DNA of 64,000 nucleotides, from NCBI RefSeq assembly GCF_001704415.2, contig NC_030811.1, positions 52,689,591-52,753,590 of the forward strand. Direction: 5' to 3'. Positions within the stretch are counted from its first letter, which is position 1. Every line of letters starts with the position of its first letter. The notes beneath the pieces were generated by a model, which made no database searches, was not told the DNA's origin, and saw only the letters and a list, made by a program, of their open reading frames with translations. This document shows positions 35,280 through 47,780 of the stretch, piece by piece. The position numbers were made by a program, and so were the translations under genes. This stretch comes from Capra hircus (Eukaryota; Chordata; Mammalia; Artiodactyla; Bovidae).

Positions 35280-36907
35280 ACCATACATCTAGAAAATGCC
35301 TATTCCATTTGCTTTTCCATACCTGGCCCCAGGCTCCTCCCTTATGACCCCCTCGTTGGCATCCAGAGCCATCATGGTGAAGAGGAAGGAGGCCACAGAT
35401 TGACCTGCATTTAAGAATATGCCTATCCAGTCAGCCACTTTTGAGACAAGAGATATCTGTAAAAGATTGCCTGTCCTCTGCCATAGAAATGCTGTTAACC
35501 AAAGAGAGAATCAAATAAAAAAAAGAGAGAATGAAATGAAAATCTGTGATCCAGTTGCTTTTGAAGATGAAGGAATGCTTGCTGGCATTAACATTTTACA
35601 AAACCAATGAGAAGTCCCTAGAATTAATTTTATCTAAAATCTAGTCCCAAATTTGGAATTGAATGCTAATCTAAAAAGTTATATTAAATGACTATTTCCA
35701 AAATAATTTCAGAATGACGTGGACATTTCCACATGCCTAATATGGCAGCATCTCCCAAGGGCCCTCAGAGCTGAGTGGCCTTGGAATTGTGTAGTGAGAC
35801 TAGAGCAGCCCCTAGAGATGTCCAGACTAGGATTAGTCAGAATCTAATCCAGGCTTGGCTGGCCCTGGAGATTCAGAGGGGTCACAGGGAATCCTGCGTC
35901 TCTGGTAGAATAATGTTTGCCTTGTCAGGCAGTGTGTAAAAAACTATTGGCATGCAGGGTTACAGATAAATGCCAAGAGCCAGAAAGTTTGGGTTATGAT
36001 GGTTATGAACAAAGGAAAGTATTTACAATATCCCTTTTGCCCCAAAATAGATTCTAAACACTCTACAAGCACAATGGAATGCATCCATTCATTTCTAAAT
36101 GGGTCGTCTCCTACCCCCATGTTTAGGTCATAGCTATTTCTAGACTTTCATGTGACAAGACCTTCACAGACCAAATTCAGTAGTGTCACCTTCTGAACCA
36201 AGTAGCTGCATATACTGTGGTTTTCCCTTGTTTATTTTGCCTTGTTTTGTTTTACACAGCCTGTATCACTAGTGTCCCAATCAAGGTCAGCAGATTGAAT
36301 TCAACCCCATTCGTTTAAACGAGCGATAGATTCATGCCAGCACCATGATCTCACCACCCTGAGTAGCAGAATGTGGCCATGCAGTGCGCTGAAGTCAGTC
36401 TTCCAGACGCAAGTGTTCAGTGTGACCCTGAAACCACACCTGGAAGACAGGATGGTGTCGTCATACCAGCATGCATTCTGACTTCAGCTTCATTTATTAA
36501 GGGCAACATGTATCCGGAGGTGAAAGAAAAGCTTGAAATGGTTGATGTATTGTTATAATTGAGGAAGTGCCAGTAATTCAGATAAACAATATCAATGGAG
36601 AAGATTCATCCAAACACCAGCGTGGAATTTCCTGATATTTGCTGCCAATTTGCTATCAAGTAGATGTTTAGGAAGTCTCAGGTGGATGCTAATCACACAA
36701 GGGCCAAAAAGAATCTTATTACGAGGGTGGAGGTCAGCGATGAACATTGTGATATGACGTCATATGCCTTGCAGTGCAGCTCTTTGCAGTGTGCCAGGTT
36801 GGAGATCAGTGTGCAGGCAATGTTGAATGTTCCCTGTGAGTGAAACTCCAGGGAGGAGAGAGTGGCAAGTTCCCCTCGTCGCCAGGTGAACTCTGATACA
36901 CATAAAC

Positions 36908-36944
<37 letters not shown>

Positions 36945-37165
36945 GCCTTCCTCTCTCCAATTATATGTCCCCTTAAAGATGTTCATTACACCAGTCACAG
37001 TGGAAGGAAAAGAAAACTCTTGCCAACTTGTAGCCATCAGACCTGCCTGCTAGTGCAGCTGTTTACAAGACTATGAAGAGGTACTCTAGCAGTGAAGGGG
37101 CACCCAGAGAGGAAGGAGACTGTACCATCTTGTAACAACTACGGCTGAAGAGAGCAGAATTGTAA
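35280..37165. other. Unique sequence with (CT)n(CA)n
   Basis: No gene or repeat family recognised. Contains a compound CT/CA microsatellite at 36912-36944 and a 14-bp palindrome with a full TGACGTCA at 36752-36765. Confidence 0.5.
36912..36944. repeat. (CT)n(CA)n microsatellite
   Basis: About ten CT units followed by about six CA units. Confidence 0.95.
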
Positions 37166-37169
37166 CTGG

Positions 37170-37325
37170 CATTTCTTAAAATTGTATTATGTCTGCTGAG
37201 TGTTTTATATACATTTTCTTAGTTAATTATGAATGATATCAATGTCTTAAGGTAGGGACTGTATTTCCATTTTACAGGTGAAGAAACTGAGGCTGAGATG
37301 TTTAATGACACTCACAAATCCCACT
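37170..37325 (-). repeat. MIR SINE
   Basis: Antisense: gtgttttatatacattttct, then tccattttacaggtgaagaa and actgaggctgag. Confidence 0.7.
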
Positions 37326-37329
37326 CTAA

Positions 37330-39117
37330 ACCACTGTGTAATACAAGCCAAAATAGGAGTGTATAGAATGGCAACTTGTTGTTCTGTACCAAATGCAGTC
37401 TGTACTTATATATGTATGAATATGAATGGCTTATCATATGTTAGGCCTGAGCATGCCCAAGATCCCATAGATGGACACTTGCACACTCTTACACTGGTGG
37501 TCCTGTTACCAAATATTTTGACCTTGTGGTAGCCTCTGGTCATATTCTAATATTTTTAGCTAAAGTTATAATAAAGAAATCTTTCTACTTCAAAATAGCC
37601 TTGCAGATCAAACTCTGGACAATCTGAAATGTCACTTCCCTGTTTGGCGAGGGTTAAATGGTTATCTCAGGCCAGTGTTTAGTTCACATTCTATAAATGG
37701 CTCTTACTCCTTGATCTGAGTCACTGTATGTATTACAGCAAAGTCACTTACAGATCAATTTATTTTTAGCATCTTAAAGAAACAGATTCAACAGGGAGTG
37801 TTTGTCAGACCACAGGGTAACTCGAAGGAAAACTTATCTTGGTGAGGAACTTTCTTTCTTCTTGATTCCTCTGCCTACAGCTCTCTGCTTGTGCTAGGCC
37901 TTTGCATATTGTATTAAAATGTTTTAAATTATTTTAATAGTAGACTGGCAGAACTTTATGCCAATATCTTACATAGTAGAGAAGTGTTGTGATGTGCAAG
38001 TGGCAGAGCCTTTTGCATTTTAAGGAAAAGAATGTTGGGAAATAAAGAGTTCAATTACCTACCTTTCAACTTTGTAGTAGAAATTTTCTCTAAGATGAAA
38101 ACACAGGAATATGACTAAGCACAATGATGGTAATGATAATGGTGATGATGCCGGTGATGGTGATGAGGGTAGTGAGTGAGGACGTTGATAAGCACCACCA
38201 CCTTTAGGAGAGATTCTGGATCCATCCATTAAATAAATATGGCATGCTGCCCTCTACAGGTATGCAGTCTAAACCATATAGTATTAAAATCGCACAAATG
38301 GGTAAAGCAATCTCAATTACACAGACCAGTGAATACATGCAAGTTGAATATTAAAGCCAGTGAAATAAGCAAAACCTTTATGCTCTACAGGTCTAATTTG
38401 TATAAATTCTGAAGCCAAAGAAGAAGCAAGGATTTAGTAATTCGTTTATTTTACATTTCTCTTCTGAGTTTTTGAATGTGTATATATGAGGCCAATGGCA
38501 GAAGCAAGAAAGACCAGCTGGGAGTTCATGGACACTTGAAAAAGTGTCTGCTATCATAATTTTATGCTGACAGTTGAAAAAGCTAATTGTCCTCTGGTTT
38601 GGTTAAGACATGTTATTTATGGATAAGGTATTTAATGGTAGTTAATGAACAATTAATGAATAACAGTAGGTCTAGAAACATTACATTTGTTTGTATTTCA
38701 AAAAGTTTGGCTTTTATATCACATTCAACCAACATTTTTAGAAACTAACAGGCTTTGGGGAAAAAAAAAAGAAAGAGGGTCTGCCTGGCTCCATTTCTAC
38801 CCTTCTACTTCTGCCGCACCCCTGTCAATACTCTTGTTATTTTAGTATCTGAATTGAACATTTTCATCAATTTACCCTTTACTCTTCCTTGCTGGGGATA
38901 TGAACCAACAGAGGAAAAACTGCTAGGCAAAGAATCTTTAGAACTGATTTCTTATACTCACCTTCCACCCTTGAGTTTAGTTTAAGTTTGTTCATTCTGA
39001 TCACTGAGCTGTTCTTAATGTTATTTATTTCCTCAAAAAGGAAGGGCTGTCTCAATGGGGCTGAGAACCCACGAGTCTGGACTTTTTGGGATTTTGCCAT
39101 GCGGGCCAATGAGTGCA
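37330..39117. other. Unique sequence with GATGGT-type repeat
   Basis: A degenerate trinucleotide/hexanucleotide repeat (ATG/GGTGAT) lies at 38124-38178. A-run at 38760-38770. No gene recognised. Confidence 0.5.
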
Positions 39118-39305
39118 TAGAGCAGTGGTGATGAGCATCAGCTTTAGAGCAATCCTGGGTTCGTGTCTAGCTTCCTTCACTTACCTGCTGGGTGCTTGTG
39201 GGGCCAGTTATAGAATGTCTCTGAGCCTCAATTTCCCATCAGCAATTGAGTACGATAATATCTACCTCAAAGGAGGTGGGGAGGATTTTAAAATACACTA
39301 CAGGA
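39118..39305 (+). repeat. MIR SINE
   Basis: Sense: atcctgggttcgtgtctagc, tctctgagcctcaatttccc, then the degraded core. Confidence 0.72.
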
Positions 39306-39309
39306 TGAA

Positions 39310-39495
39310 GCATTTTGTAAGCATCATCTTTTTTCATTCCCATGAGCACCTTGTAAGGAAGAGGCTACTATCACCCCAACTTACAGAATGAGGAAATACA
39401 GCTTCAGGAGGTTATGAATGAGGTTAAATAAATGAATCCAAGTTACAGGTCTGGTAGATGTGGAGCTGGATTCAAGCCCAGGTTGAGACCATGTT
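39310..39495 (-). repeat. MIR SINE
   Basis: Antisense, tail-to-tail with the preceding MIR: gcaccttgtaaggaagaggc, ccaacttacagaatgaggaa, gagctggattcaagcccagg. Confidence 0.7.
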
Positions 39496-39499
39496 TTTG

Positions 39500-40689
39500 A
39501 CCTCTGGGTCATTCTGTCAGATATCCGTATCCATTTTCCCCACACATGTTACTAGGATGCTAAAAAGAGTGAGTTCCACTTCACTCTCGAAGTCAGTCCT
39601 CTCCCCCATCATTCTGATTTCTTGCCAGGCTCTGGTCTCTCCATCAGCAAGCAGTACAGATGAGAAGAGTCAGCCTCTGCCACCTACAGTCTCAGTGCTT
39701 GGTAGACATGGAAGAAGCTACTAAAAAATTCACTCTACCCTGTGCCTCTCAGAGTTGACTTATATAGGCAAAAAGAAGGGGATCCTTGTTAGTGGCTAGC
39801 GTTAAAATCCCAAAGCACAGTCAGCCAAAACCTTATCCAGATGCAAGTGTGTGGTCACTGGTCATGCATTTCTGTTTGCTGAATTCCATACAACCCAGGC
39901 AACTGCCTTGCCTCGCTGAAGATCCACTGGGGAAAAAAGTTATGTGCACTAATATGAAAAAACATGCAAGCAGAGTTCTCCGTCGTTGTCAGGAATGTTT
40001 GGAACAGCCGTGTTTATTCCACGGCCTCCATCCGTGGTAAAGATGCCATCAGTTCTCGTGGGGGAAAACCCAACCCAGAGCTTTCTTACTGGCTGCTCAT
40101 TTTGTTAAAATGACGTCGCTTTGTAGAGGACCATCTATTACAATCAAAACAATTTTGTGGATGATTAAAGTACATGCATTTTAGTGAAATAACTACTGCT
40201 AGAGTCTTTTGGACGGTTGTTAGACTAAAAATGCATATAATGTGTCCATAAGTACCATATGCTCCTTTTCTTCACCTAATTTCTCACATCCTCTGAGGAA
40301 ATTTTACAGTACTGATATTCTAGCAGATCATTGTGTTTCTCCATTATGGCACACTCACTTTATTAGTTCATCCTTTGTGGGTGCATTTTTGTATATTTAA
40401 AATTTGTATTGGCCATTTTATGATAGTACTAAGTCACTATTTTCTGTATATTCTTATCATGGATTACTAGAATAAGTGATCTTTGATGTATATGAAAAAT
40501 GACACTCAAAAAAATTTTTTTTAATTAAAAAAAATGATACTCAGTTCTATCTTTAAATATCACTTTCTTTCAAAGGCTCCAGTGGCTTTACCATTTTTGA
40601 GTTGAATGATTTTTAATATAAAGTACTTGGGATTGTTGAAGTATGGAAGAATTTAAATCTAAAATTAAAATCTTCTGGTGGTCTCCTTG
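39500..40689. other. Unclassified sequence with a small TSD-flanked A/T block
   Basis: No gene or repeat family recognised. At 40495-40543, two 14-bp direct copies (aaaaatgacactca, aaaaatgatactca) enclose a 21-nt T/A block. Confidence 0.5.
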
Positions 40690-40925
40690 GTACGAGCACT
40701 AGCTAATACTGATTGATGACTTACTATACGCCAGGCTTTGTTTCAAGCTTATCTGTATTCATTGGCTCTCATAACCATCCTATGACGTGCCCATTTTACA
40801 AACAGGAAAATTGAGGCATGAGAAATTAAGAAACTTGCCCTTGGTGACACAGCTACTAAGTGCTGTTTCTGGGATTCAAACCCAAGGGGATCGGGCCCTT
40901 ACTCTGCTCCTTTTAAGTGTGACTT
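40690..40925 (-). repeat. MIR SINE
   Basis: Well-preserved antisense copy: atgacttactatacgccagg, gcccattttacaaacaggaa, gtgacacagctactaagtgc, gggattcaaacccaag. Confidence 0.85.
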
Positions 40926-41654
40926 CAACTATGGGGTGATCCAATCCACTTTATTACTTTTAAAGAACATTTACTTACTCTCTTAAATGAATACAAATGG
41001 ATTGTTATCTTTAGCCAGAGAGAGAAGGAAGAGCTTATTTAGGCAGGGATCTAAACAATAAGTAAGAATTTGTTCCTTCTCATGCTGTATTGAAAGGCTT
41101 GGTAAAGGAGGTCGACTATGTGTTACTCCCCCTGGTGTTCAGAAAGGGTGCCTATGGGGGCCCTTCATCAGAAAACAACCCTGGAAACGCTTCATTTTCT
41201 TTTTGTTCTTGAGCTTGAGAAAAGAAAAGCAGCTAGATTGCACTACAGGAGTTTCTTTTCTGATCTGTTTTTGCTCTCAAGGCTTGCAATAAGGTAGAAA
41301 CAGTTCAGTATCTAATTGCAACCCTTGACAGCCAAAGTTATTAAAATTTCTAATTTCCTAAAATTTCTCCTGCCCTCCACCCCTATGCATTCTGCCACGC
41401 CCCTGGCCTTCTGCCAGGGAGTCTGGTTTTCCATAATTAGCATGGTGATTCTGATAATCTTTCCCTGTCTTCAGCCGTGGCTGCTGGGCACTTTCTTCCC
41501 CAGATCTCCATCACAGTTTTCCCTGTTATTATCTGTTTGGAGTTTCTGATAATCAATATTCCAAGGAGAAAAAGGTAAGATCTCCTTGAACTGTCGCATC
41601 AACTTGAGCTTCAGTTTTAGATGAGATAGCACCTGGTTCCTGAAAGTGTAGCTC
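40926..41654. other. Unclassified sequence
   Basis: No gene or repeat recognised. Confidence 0.5.
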
Positions 41655-41808
41655 ACCGCTGGCTACCTGGGACTCTCACTTTTAAAAAATACCAGCACAT
41701 GGACTCCACCCCCAGAATGTTTGAATCATTTCTTCTGGGGTGGAGCCCCAGGCATCAGCTTTTCTATTCTTTTTTTTTTAATGAGATCATGGTTGAGAAA
41801 CATTGGAC
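41655..41808 (+). mobile_element. MER5A (hAT-Charlie MITE)
   Basis: A non-autonomous hAT element: cttttaaaaaataccagcac, ccacccccagaatgtttgaa, tctggggtggagccccagg, and the terminal repeat side ggttgagaaacattgg. The left terminal repeat is eroded. No transposase. Confidence 0.75.
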
Positions 41809-42394
41809 TAAATTAATCTTTTGGCTTAAATTTGAATACCAAGGCCCTGAAAGGCCTTGGCTCAGAAATATACTCAACTCATTTAAATGGACAATTGTTC
41901 CTGTTGTTTTAACCAGTTCCTGTCTGTTTTAACCTACCTGCTAACATGTGAAAAGGGAGTTTTTGCTCTACAGCATGGTCATCCCCAGATTAAAGGGAAA
42001 GGATGAAGTTCATGCCAAAGTGTCCCCCCAACCCTAGGCATCTCTGGCTACATCCTTTACAATAGGCCCAAGTGTTCCATGGCTGAGATGTTTCAGCATA
42101 TCTTCAGCACCAAAACAAACCAGCACAATCACCAGAAGTCATTTTCATGTTAGTGCCTGGTCATTCTGGGTGTTCAAGAAATCAAAATTTGTCCGTGGCT
42201 TAGTACATAATGCAGGGGTTACTGTTACTGTATGACATTGGAGATGAATCTGGTTCCTTATATATAAAATCATGTATAAAAAGGCAAGATCTACTGATGC
42301 TTGCCTTACAGGATTGTTTACAAATTAAATGACAGAATTTATTCCAAAATTTTGATCTACCTGCTTGAACTTTTTTCCCACTTACCTAGTTGAT
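41809..42394. other. Unclassified sequence
   Basis: No gene or repeat recognised. Confidence 0.5.
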
Positions 42395-42628
42395 AATAGT
42401 TAAGAGCCTAGACTTCCAAATGAGGGTATCTATTTAAATGGTGGATTCGCCACTTGCTGTGTGATTTGAGGCTAAATGATAATTCACTTTACTTCTCTGA
42501 AAATTGACATCATAAAAATATTTACAGATTGTTGTGGAGATTGAATGAGATAATACATGCAAAATCCTTAGAAAAGTGTTTAGCACATAGTAAGCTAAGC
42601 ACTCAACATAGCTTAGATTGTTAGTATT
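42395..42628 (+). repeat. MIR SINE
   Basis: Sense: gccacttgctgtgtgatttg, gttgtggagattgaatgaga, tgtttagcacatagtaagct. Confidence 0.82.
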
Positions 42629-44057
42629 AATCCACTGGACTATGTTAAGAAAGAGAGTATGAGGATGGACACATGGAGGCAGGCCCTATAGGGAAATCCA
42701 AATGACTAATTTATTGCCCCATTCTCCTTCCATCTCCTCCCTTCCCTCAGAGAGTTGTTCTGGAATCATGCACCCGGTGTACAGGTCAGCCAAGCTGCTC
42801 AGCTTTTGCTGGCCCCTGAATTCTTCTTTCTGGCCTCAATAGACAGATCAGAGAGGCTCTGGGACAGCCAGCAAACAACTCTGTATTCGCTGTTGAGCAG
42901 GCAGCTGCAAAGTGGAGAGTTTCTTTGCTCCAAAAGATAGTGGGACAGTCAGGGTTTGAACGATCTGTGCTGCTTTCAGAAAACTCACTGGCCTTTCAGA
43001 GTCAGTCATGACCCCGACACAGAGGGCCACGACACTCTCCTTTACCTCTTTGGTGTCTCAAGTCTTCCCAAAGCTTTGAACCTTCCTGATTCAATTGTTC
43101 TGACAGCTTATCTCAGCTTTGTATAAGGAATATGATATCTAATACATTTTGAAAATTAATTTTTGTTTATCAGAGACATCATTAACATGTAAAAGCTCTT
43201 TGCCAAGTTGAGTTGACTCTACCATCAGAGAATACCATCAGTATTGGTTATGTTTCTATAAACATAGAACTTTGACCAATGCTGAATTAAGGAACATAGA
43301 TTTAGAAAGATGTATTTCTGTGTCACATTTAGAAAATGTGAACTTCCAAGGTTGATAGGATCCTCAGAGGTCTCCTAGTCCAAGCTGTCCATTCAATAGA
43401 TAACTTCCAAGCAGCCCTTAGAGGTAGCTGCCTAGCTTCTGCCCAAGCCATTCTATGAGGCCCTGAACTTACTAGCTCCTACAGCACCTTCCTCCTGTGA
43501 TGGCTAATTGGACAGCTTAAATGTTAGAAAGTATCACTTCTATGGAGGCAATTATGTTTTCCTGGATTTCTACAGGTAAGACTAAGAACTACTCATTTGA
43601 CACAACACCAAATCCATGTATCTCTTCTCTGAAATGTTGCTCACTTCTAATACCAGCTGATTAATTACCTATTCCTAATAGCAACTTCGGGAACAATTGA
43701 ATATCTACATTTCAGTATAGTCTGTTTGAAATTCTGATTCTCAAGTCTGTGTTTTTTGGAAACCCAATAACACTTGAAACCAAGTGCTGAAAAAACATGT
43801 GTTTTTCATTTTCACCTGACATATTGCATCTTAAGGCATCATGCTGGGTGTGCAGCAGCTGAAAATGTTTGAAAAAATTGTAGCCACTCAAAACTAGAGT
43901 GATACAGGGACACACGGTAGAGCAAAATGGACAGTGCATAAAGCAGCTTGGTGCATGGCGTGTGGGTTGGAATCATCCTGGTTGTATAGATTACCATATA
44001 AAAGGACAATAGTGTGGTTAAAAGTCTGGCTGATTCATGTTGCGGTTTGAGAGAAAA
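42629..44057. other. Mostly unclassified sequence
   Basis: Near 43365-43500 there is an old-repeat-like motif (atcctcagaggtctcctagt) that I cannot assign; a similar motif recurs near 52120. No gene. Confidence 0.4.
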
Positions 44058-44106
44058 CAGCAAAATTCTGTAAAGCAATTATCCTTCAGTAAAAAATAAA
44101 TTTTTA
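44058..44106 (+). repeat. Short L1 3' tail
   Basis: The terminal L1 motif attctgtaaagcaattatcc is followed by ttcagtaaaaaataaatttt. Only the last 50 bp or so of an element. Confidence 0.6.
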
Positions 44107-44189
44107 AAAAGTCTCAAAAATTTCCAAAAAAATTTAAAAAAATTATTTTGTGATGTGGACCTTATTAAAAGTCTTTATTATATTTGTTA

Positions 44190-44332
44190 CAATATTGTTT
44201 CTGTTTTTATGTTTTGGTGTTTTTGACTGCGAGGCATATGGGATCTTAGCTCCCCAACCCAGGGATTGAATCCGCACCCCTGGCTTTGGAAGGCGAAGTC
44301 TTCCAAACCACTGGCTGCCAGGGAAATCTCAC
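44190..44332 (-). repeat. CHR-type SINE
   Basis: Antisense: T-rich complemented tail, gaggcatatgggatcttagc, ccaacccagggattgaatcc, complemented head ctgccagggaaatctc. Confidence 0.82.
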
Positions 44333-44429
44333 AAATACATTTTTAACCCCTTTTCACCTTGTTCATCACCCTGCTAGCCAAGACAATGACTTTTTGTACA
44401 TAGAACAGATATGTCTGTAAGCTCCTTCA

Positions 44430-44628
44430 GTATTAATTTGACATTTTTGTATTGAACACCTCTCTTAATTCCAGGCAGAGTATTAACACTAGGAGGTATA
44501 CATGACTATTTTCTTCTTGTTACAGAAGAGAAAACCAGGTACAAACATTAATAACTTACCCAAAGTTATGCACCTAGTAGATGGTTGTACTGGGGTTAGA
44601 ACCAGCAATCTGGTCACAAAATAAGTAC
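44430..44628 (-). repeat. MIR SINE, degraded
   Basis: Antisense: tgttacagaagagaaaacca, ataacttacccaaagttatg, ctggggttagaaccagc. Confidence 0.6.
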
Positions 44629-44789
44629 GTGGTCTCAACGGCCACCCAGCACCAACAGAGGGATGAGCAGAGGTGAAAACCTTTCAGCCCTGAGCTGCTG
44701 ACTGTACCTTGAGGAGGACCATTTGTTCTTCTTCTCTGTTGGAAGGATTTCAGGATGCAGATGCTAGAGCGTTATTGGTTTTTATCTGC

Positions 44790-45575
44790 CTCTAAAATTT
44801 CTGCACGTCAATTCCAAAGTGTAGGATTTCTCGCCAGGCATCCAAAGCAATTCTCCAGCACCCACTGGGTATCCTACAATTCAACTCAGTTCTGACACTA
44901 CACAAAGATAGTGTCAGATCCCACAGGATAAGGGTTCAGTCCCACAAGACAGCCCTTCCAGCCCCTTCAGACAACAGTTGCTAGTCCTGGATATCCCTTC
45001 TGCTTCTGACTGACTGGCTATGGCTCAGAGATCTCCATGATCCCCTCTTTGGCTTCAGTTAATGAGCTGGAGTGGCTCACAGAACTCAGCAAAACATTTT
45101 ACTTACTAGATCACTGGCTTATTATACAAGAATATAACTCAAGAACAGCCAGATGGAAGAGATGCACCAGGCAAGCATGTGAGAAGGGGCTTGGAGCTTC
45201 CCCACCCTCTCCAGGTATGCCACTCTCTCCAAACCTCCAATCCAGCAGCTCTCTGAAACTTGTCCTTTTGGGTTTCCTTGGAAGCCTCCTTCTATAGGCA
45301 TGATTGTCATTGGCAATTGGCAACTGGCAACTGTTCAGTTTTCAACTCCTTTATCCTCCAGGGAAGTCTGGAGGTCAGATTGAGAGTTTCAACCCTCATA
45401 ATCTCTTGGTTGGTTGCCTAGCTACCATCCATATCTTGAGGTCCAAAAGTCACCTCATTAACAGAACGAAAAACACCTTAGGAAATCCCAAGGGCTTTAA
45501 AAGCTCTGTGTCAGAACCCAGGGGTGAAGACTAAATACGTGTTCCTTTTTTTAAAGCCGCAGTATCACAGCTTCC
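44790..45575 (+). repeat. Old solo LTR-like element (ERVL/MaLR type suspected)
   Basis: A long block resembling a widespread old mammalian LTR: gagctggagtggctcacaga, acagccagatggaagagatg, ccttttgggtttccttggaa, gagtttcaaccctcataatc, agctctgtgtcagaacccag, and an end near gccgcagtatcaca. No retroviral gene is present, so this is at most a solitary LTR. The family name is not secure. It contains a 10-bp perfect stem at 44891-44918. Confidence 0.55.
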
Positions 45576-45657
45576 CAATGGGATACTTGAAAATCCCGTA
45601 GTTCCCTCTCGTGCCCTGACAGTCCTGTGGCATTGCTTTCTGTGCAGTGTGTCGTAG

Positions 45658-45875
45658 TGCATGCATGCTAAGTCACTTCAGTCACGTCCAGCTCTGCAGC
45701 CCCATGGACCATGGCCCGCCAGGCTCCTCTGTCCATGGGATTCTTCAGGCAAGAATACAGGAGTGGGTTGCCATGCCTTCCTCCAAGGGATCTTCCCGAC
45801 CCAGAGATCAAACCAGCATCTCTTACCTGCATTGGCAGGTGGGTTCTTTACCACTAGCGCCACCTGGAAAGCAGG
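45658..45875 (-). repeat. Bov-tA SINE
   Basis: Antisense: gctaagtcacttcagtcacg to complemented head tagcgccacctggaaagc. Related flanks gtgtgtcgtag and gtgtgtagtag suggest the TSD. Confidence 0.92.
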
Positions 45876-45884
45876 TGTGTAGTA

Positions 45885-46095
45885 GAAAGAACTCTAAAAC
45901 AGCATCAGAATTCCTGAGTCAGAGTCCTAGCTCCATCAGAGAAGAGCTGTGTAACTCCCAACAAGGCAATTCATCCCTTGAAATTCAGTTTTCTTCTTTG
46001 GTAAAAATACCCACCTCCCAAGTTCGTGGTAAGGATTCTATGACTCTAACAAATGTTGACCGTGTTGGATGTGCCAAGCACTTGGTGAAGTTTGG
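45885..46095 (+). repeat. MIR SINE
   Basis: Sense: ctgagtcagagtcctagctc, gagctgtgtaactcccaaca, ttttcttctttggtaaaaat. Degraded. Confidence 0.65.
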
Positions 46096-46099
46096 GATA

Positions 46100-46330
46100 T
46101 AAACTATTAGATAAAATAGTGTGGCTCTTGCCTTTTTATAGAACCTGCAGCCATGTGGGGCAGCTAGACAAGAAGTAAGCAAGCACTTGAATAACTGAAA
46201 GTTGGGATGAGGGTTTTGGAGGAAGGGAAAGAGCTCAGCATTGGAAAATTGAGTGGGCGGGAGCTCCCACTTAGTTAAGGCAGCCAGGGATGGTCTCTCT
46301 GGGAAAATGTGTCCAAAAGTTGAGGAGATG
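46100..46330 (+). repeat. Probable old L2-like fragment
   Basis: Resembles the rank-and-file old repeat with agctagacaagaagtaagca and gccagggatggtctctctgg. Assignment uncertain. Confidence 0.35.
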
Positions 46331-47400
46331 CCTGCCAAGTGAAGAACAAGGAGAATTTCAGATCTAGGAATGGCATCTTTACAGGCTGGGAGCTGGGAAA
46401 TAGGAGTAAATAAACACTTATCATATTTGTGTCTGAAGTCACTTTGTAAATCAAGTTAGGATAAACCTGTGTAAAAAGCTTCAGTTGCAAATGAAAATAT
46501 AGCATTGGCCACCTGCAAAATCCAGCTCAGACTGTGTTCGTCCCACAAGAATCAAGACTAACATTCCAACCCAGGGAAGTTTGTTCCATTTCCACAAGAT
46601 AACGGCCTTTATCCCCCCACACCAAAATTTTAGGTGCCTGGACTGAAAAAACACAAGCACTAATGTTTTCCTCGATTATACCAAGGAGCAGAACTTCCTC
46701 CCTCTCTCACTTTCCCATTTCCTCCACCTCCTGTCCTTGCAGATTGGGCAACAGTTTCTAAAAATTTCCTGCAGTTGACTGATGACAGGACATGGGTGTC
46801 TGGAGTTTGAACTGCCTGACTCGAGCTAGGACAAGATGTTAAAAAAGAAGCCAGGAGGGTCCCTGTCTGATTCTCTGCTCCCTCTCTCCTGTCGGCACCT
46901 GGAATTGGGGGTGACTGTCAGTAGCACTGAGCTCCTAGACTTTTTTCCAAACGTTTTGATGTTTAATTGTTTTGTGCACCATCCTTAAATATATCTATGG
47001 TACATAAGGAACACTGGTAATGTTAATGCAGGAAGGACCTATCATAAGGGGATCCTTGGAAAACAGAGAATGCTATGGTTTTTTCTACTTAATGTTCCTT
47101 ACACGGGAGGCGTAACTGAAGTTTCAGCAAGATATTTTTCTGCCCACCCCTTTGAAAGTTATCCAGTGTCTGACCTTAGTCATCCTCTCTGACATTGTCA
47201 CTTTCCTTACAGCATTTATCAGTCTCTGAAATGTTATTGCTTATTTTTTCTATTTATTGTCTATCTCCCCGACTACAACATAAGCATCCTAAATTCCAGG
47301 CACTCACCCATCCTGTTCACCATGTATCCAGCTTTTAAAACAGTGTCTATCATGTAATGGTTACTCAGTGGCTGACTGATGAATGTAGCTATAGATCAAG
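46331..47400. other. Unclassified sequence
   Basis: No gene or repeat recognised. Confidence 0.5.
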
Positions 47401-47404
47401 TTTT

Positions 47405-47658
47405 AATAATGACAGTGATCACTTCCATAGCTCTCATCAAATTCTAGGCACTCCTCCAAGTGCTTTAAACATCTTAATTCACTTAATCCTTTTGATAAAC
47501 ACAGGAGGTAGGCATTAGTATTATTCCTACTTGTAGATGAGTAAACTAAGGCACAGAGAAATGGTGTGTTTTGCCCAAGCTGACATAGTAAGTGTCCAAA
47601 CTAGCATTCAAACTCTGTCTGGCTCTAGAATCTACACTTTAATCCACTACACTGATAT
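47405..47658 (-). repeat. MIR SINE
   Basis: Antisense, nearly full length: ttctaggcactcctccaagt, cttgtagatgagtaaactaa, ggcacagagaaatggtgtg, agaatctacactttaatcca. Confidence 0.85.
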
Positions 47659-47776
47659 TCCATAGAACATGTTGTTCCAAAAGAAATATCCGTGATATCA
47701 AAACAAAACAAAACTGTTTGAGACAAAATTATTTTCCACAAATAAGATGCTTCATCACTTTAACAAAAGGAAAATT

Positions 47777-47780
<4 letters not shown>

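Noticed and set aside
36693..37037. 114-codon minus frame with RERERE stretch
   Set aside because: The repeated residues come from translating the (CT)n(CA)n microsatellite.
45037..45297. 86-codon plus frame ending in a hydrophobic tail
   Set aside because: It falls within an old LTR-like repeat; no coding role is expected there.
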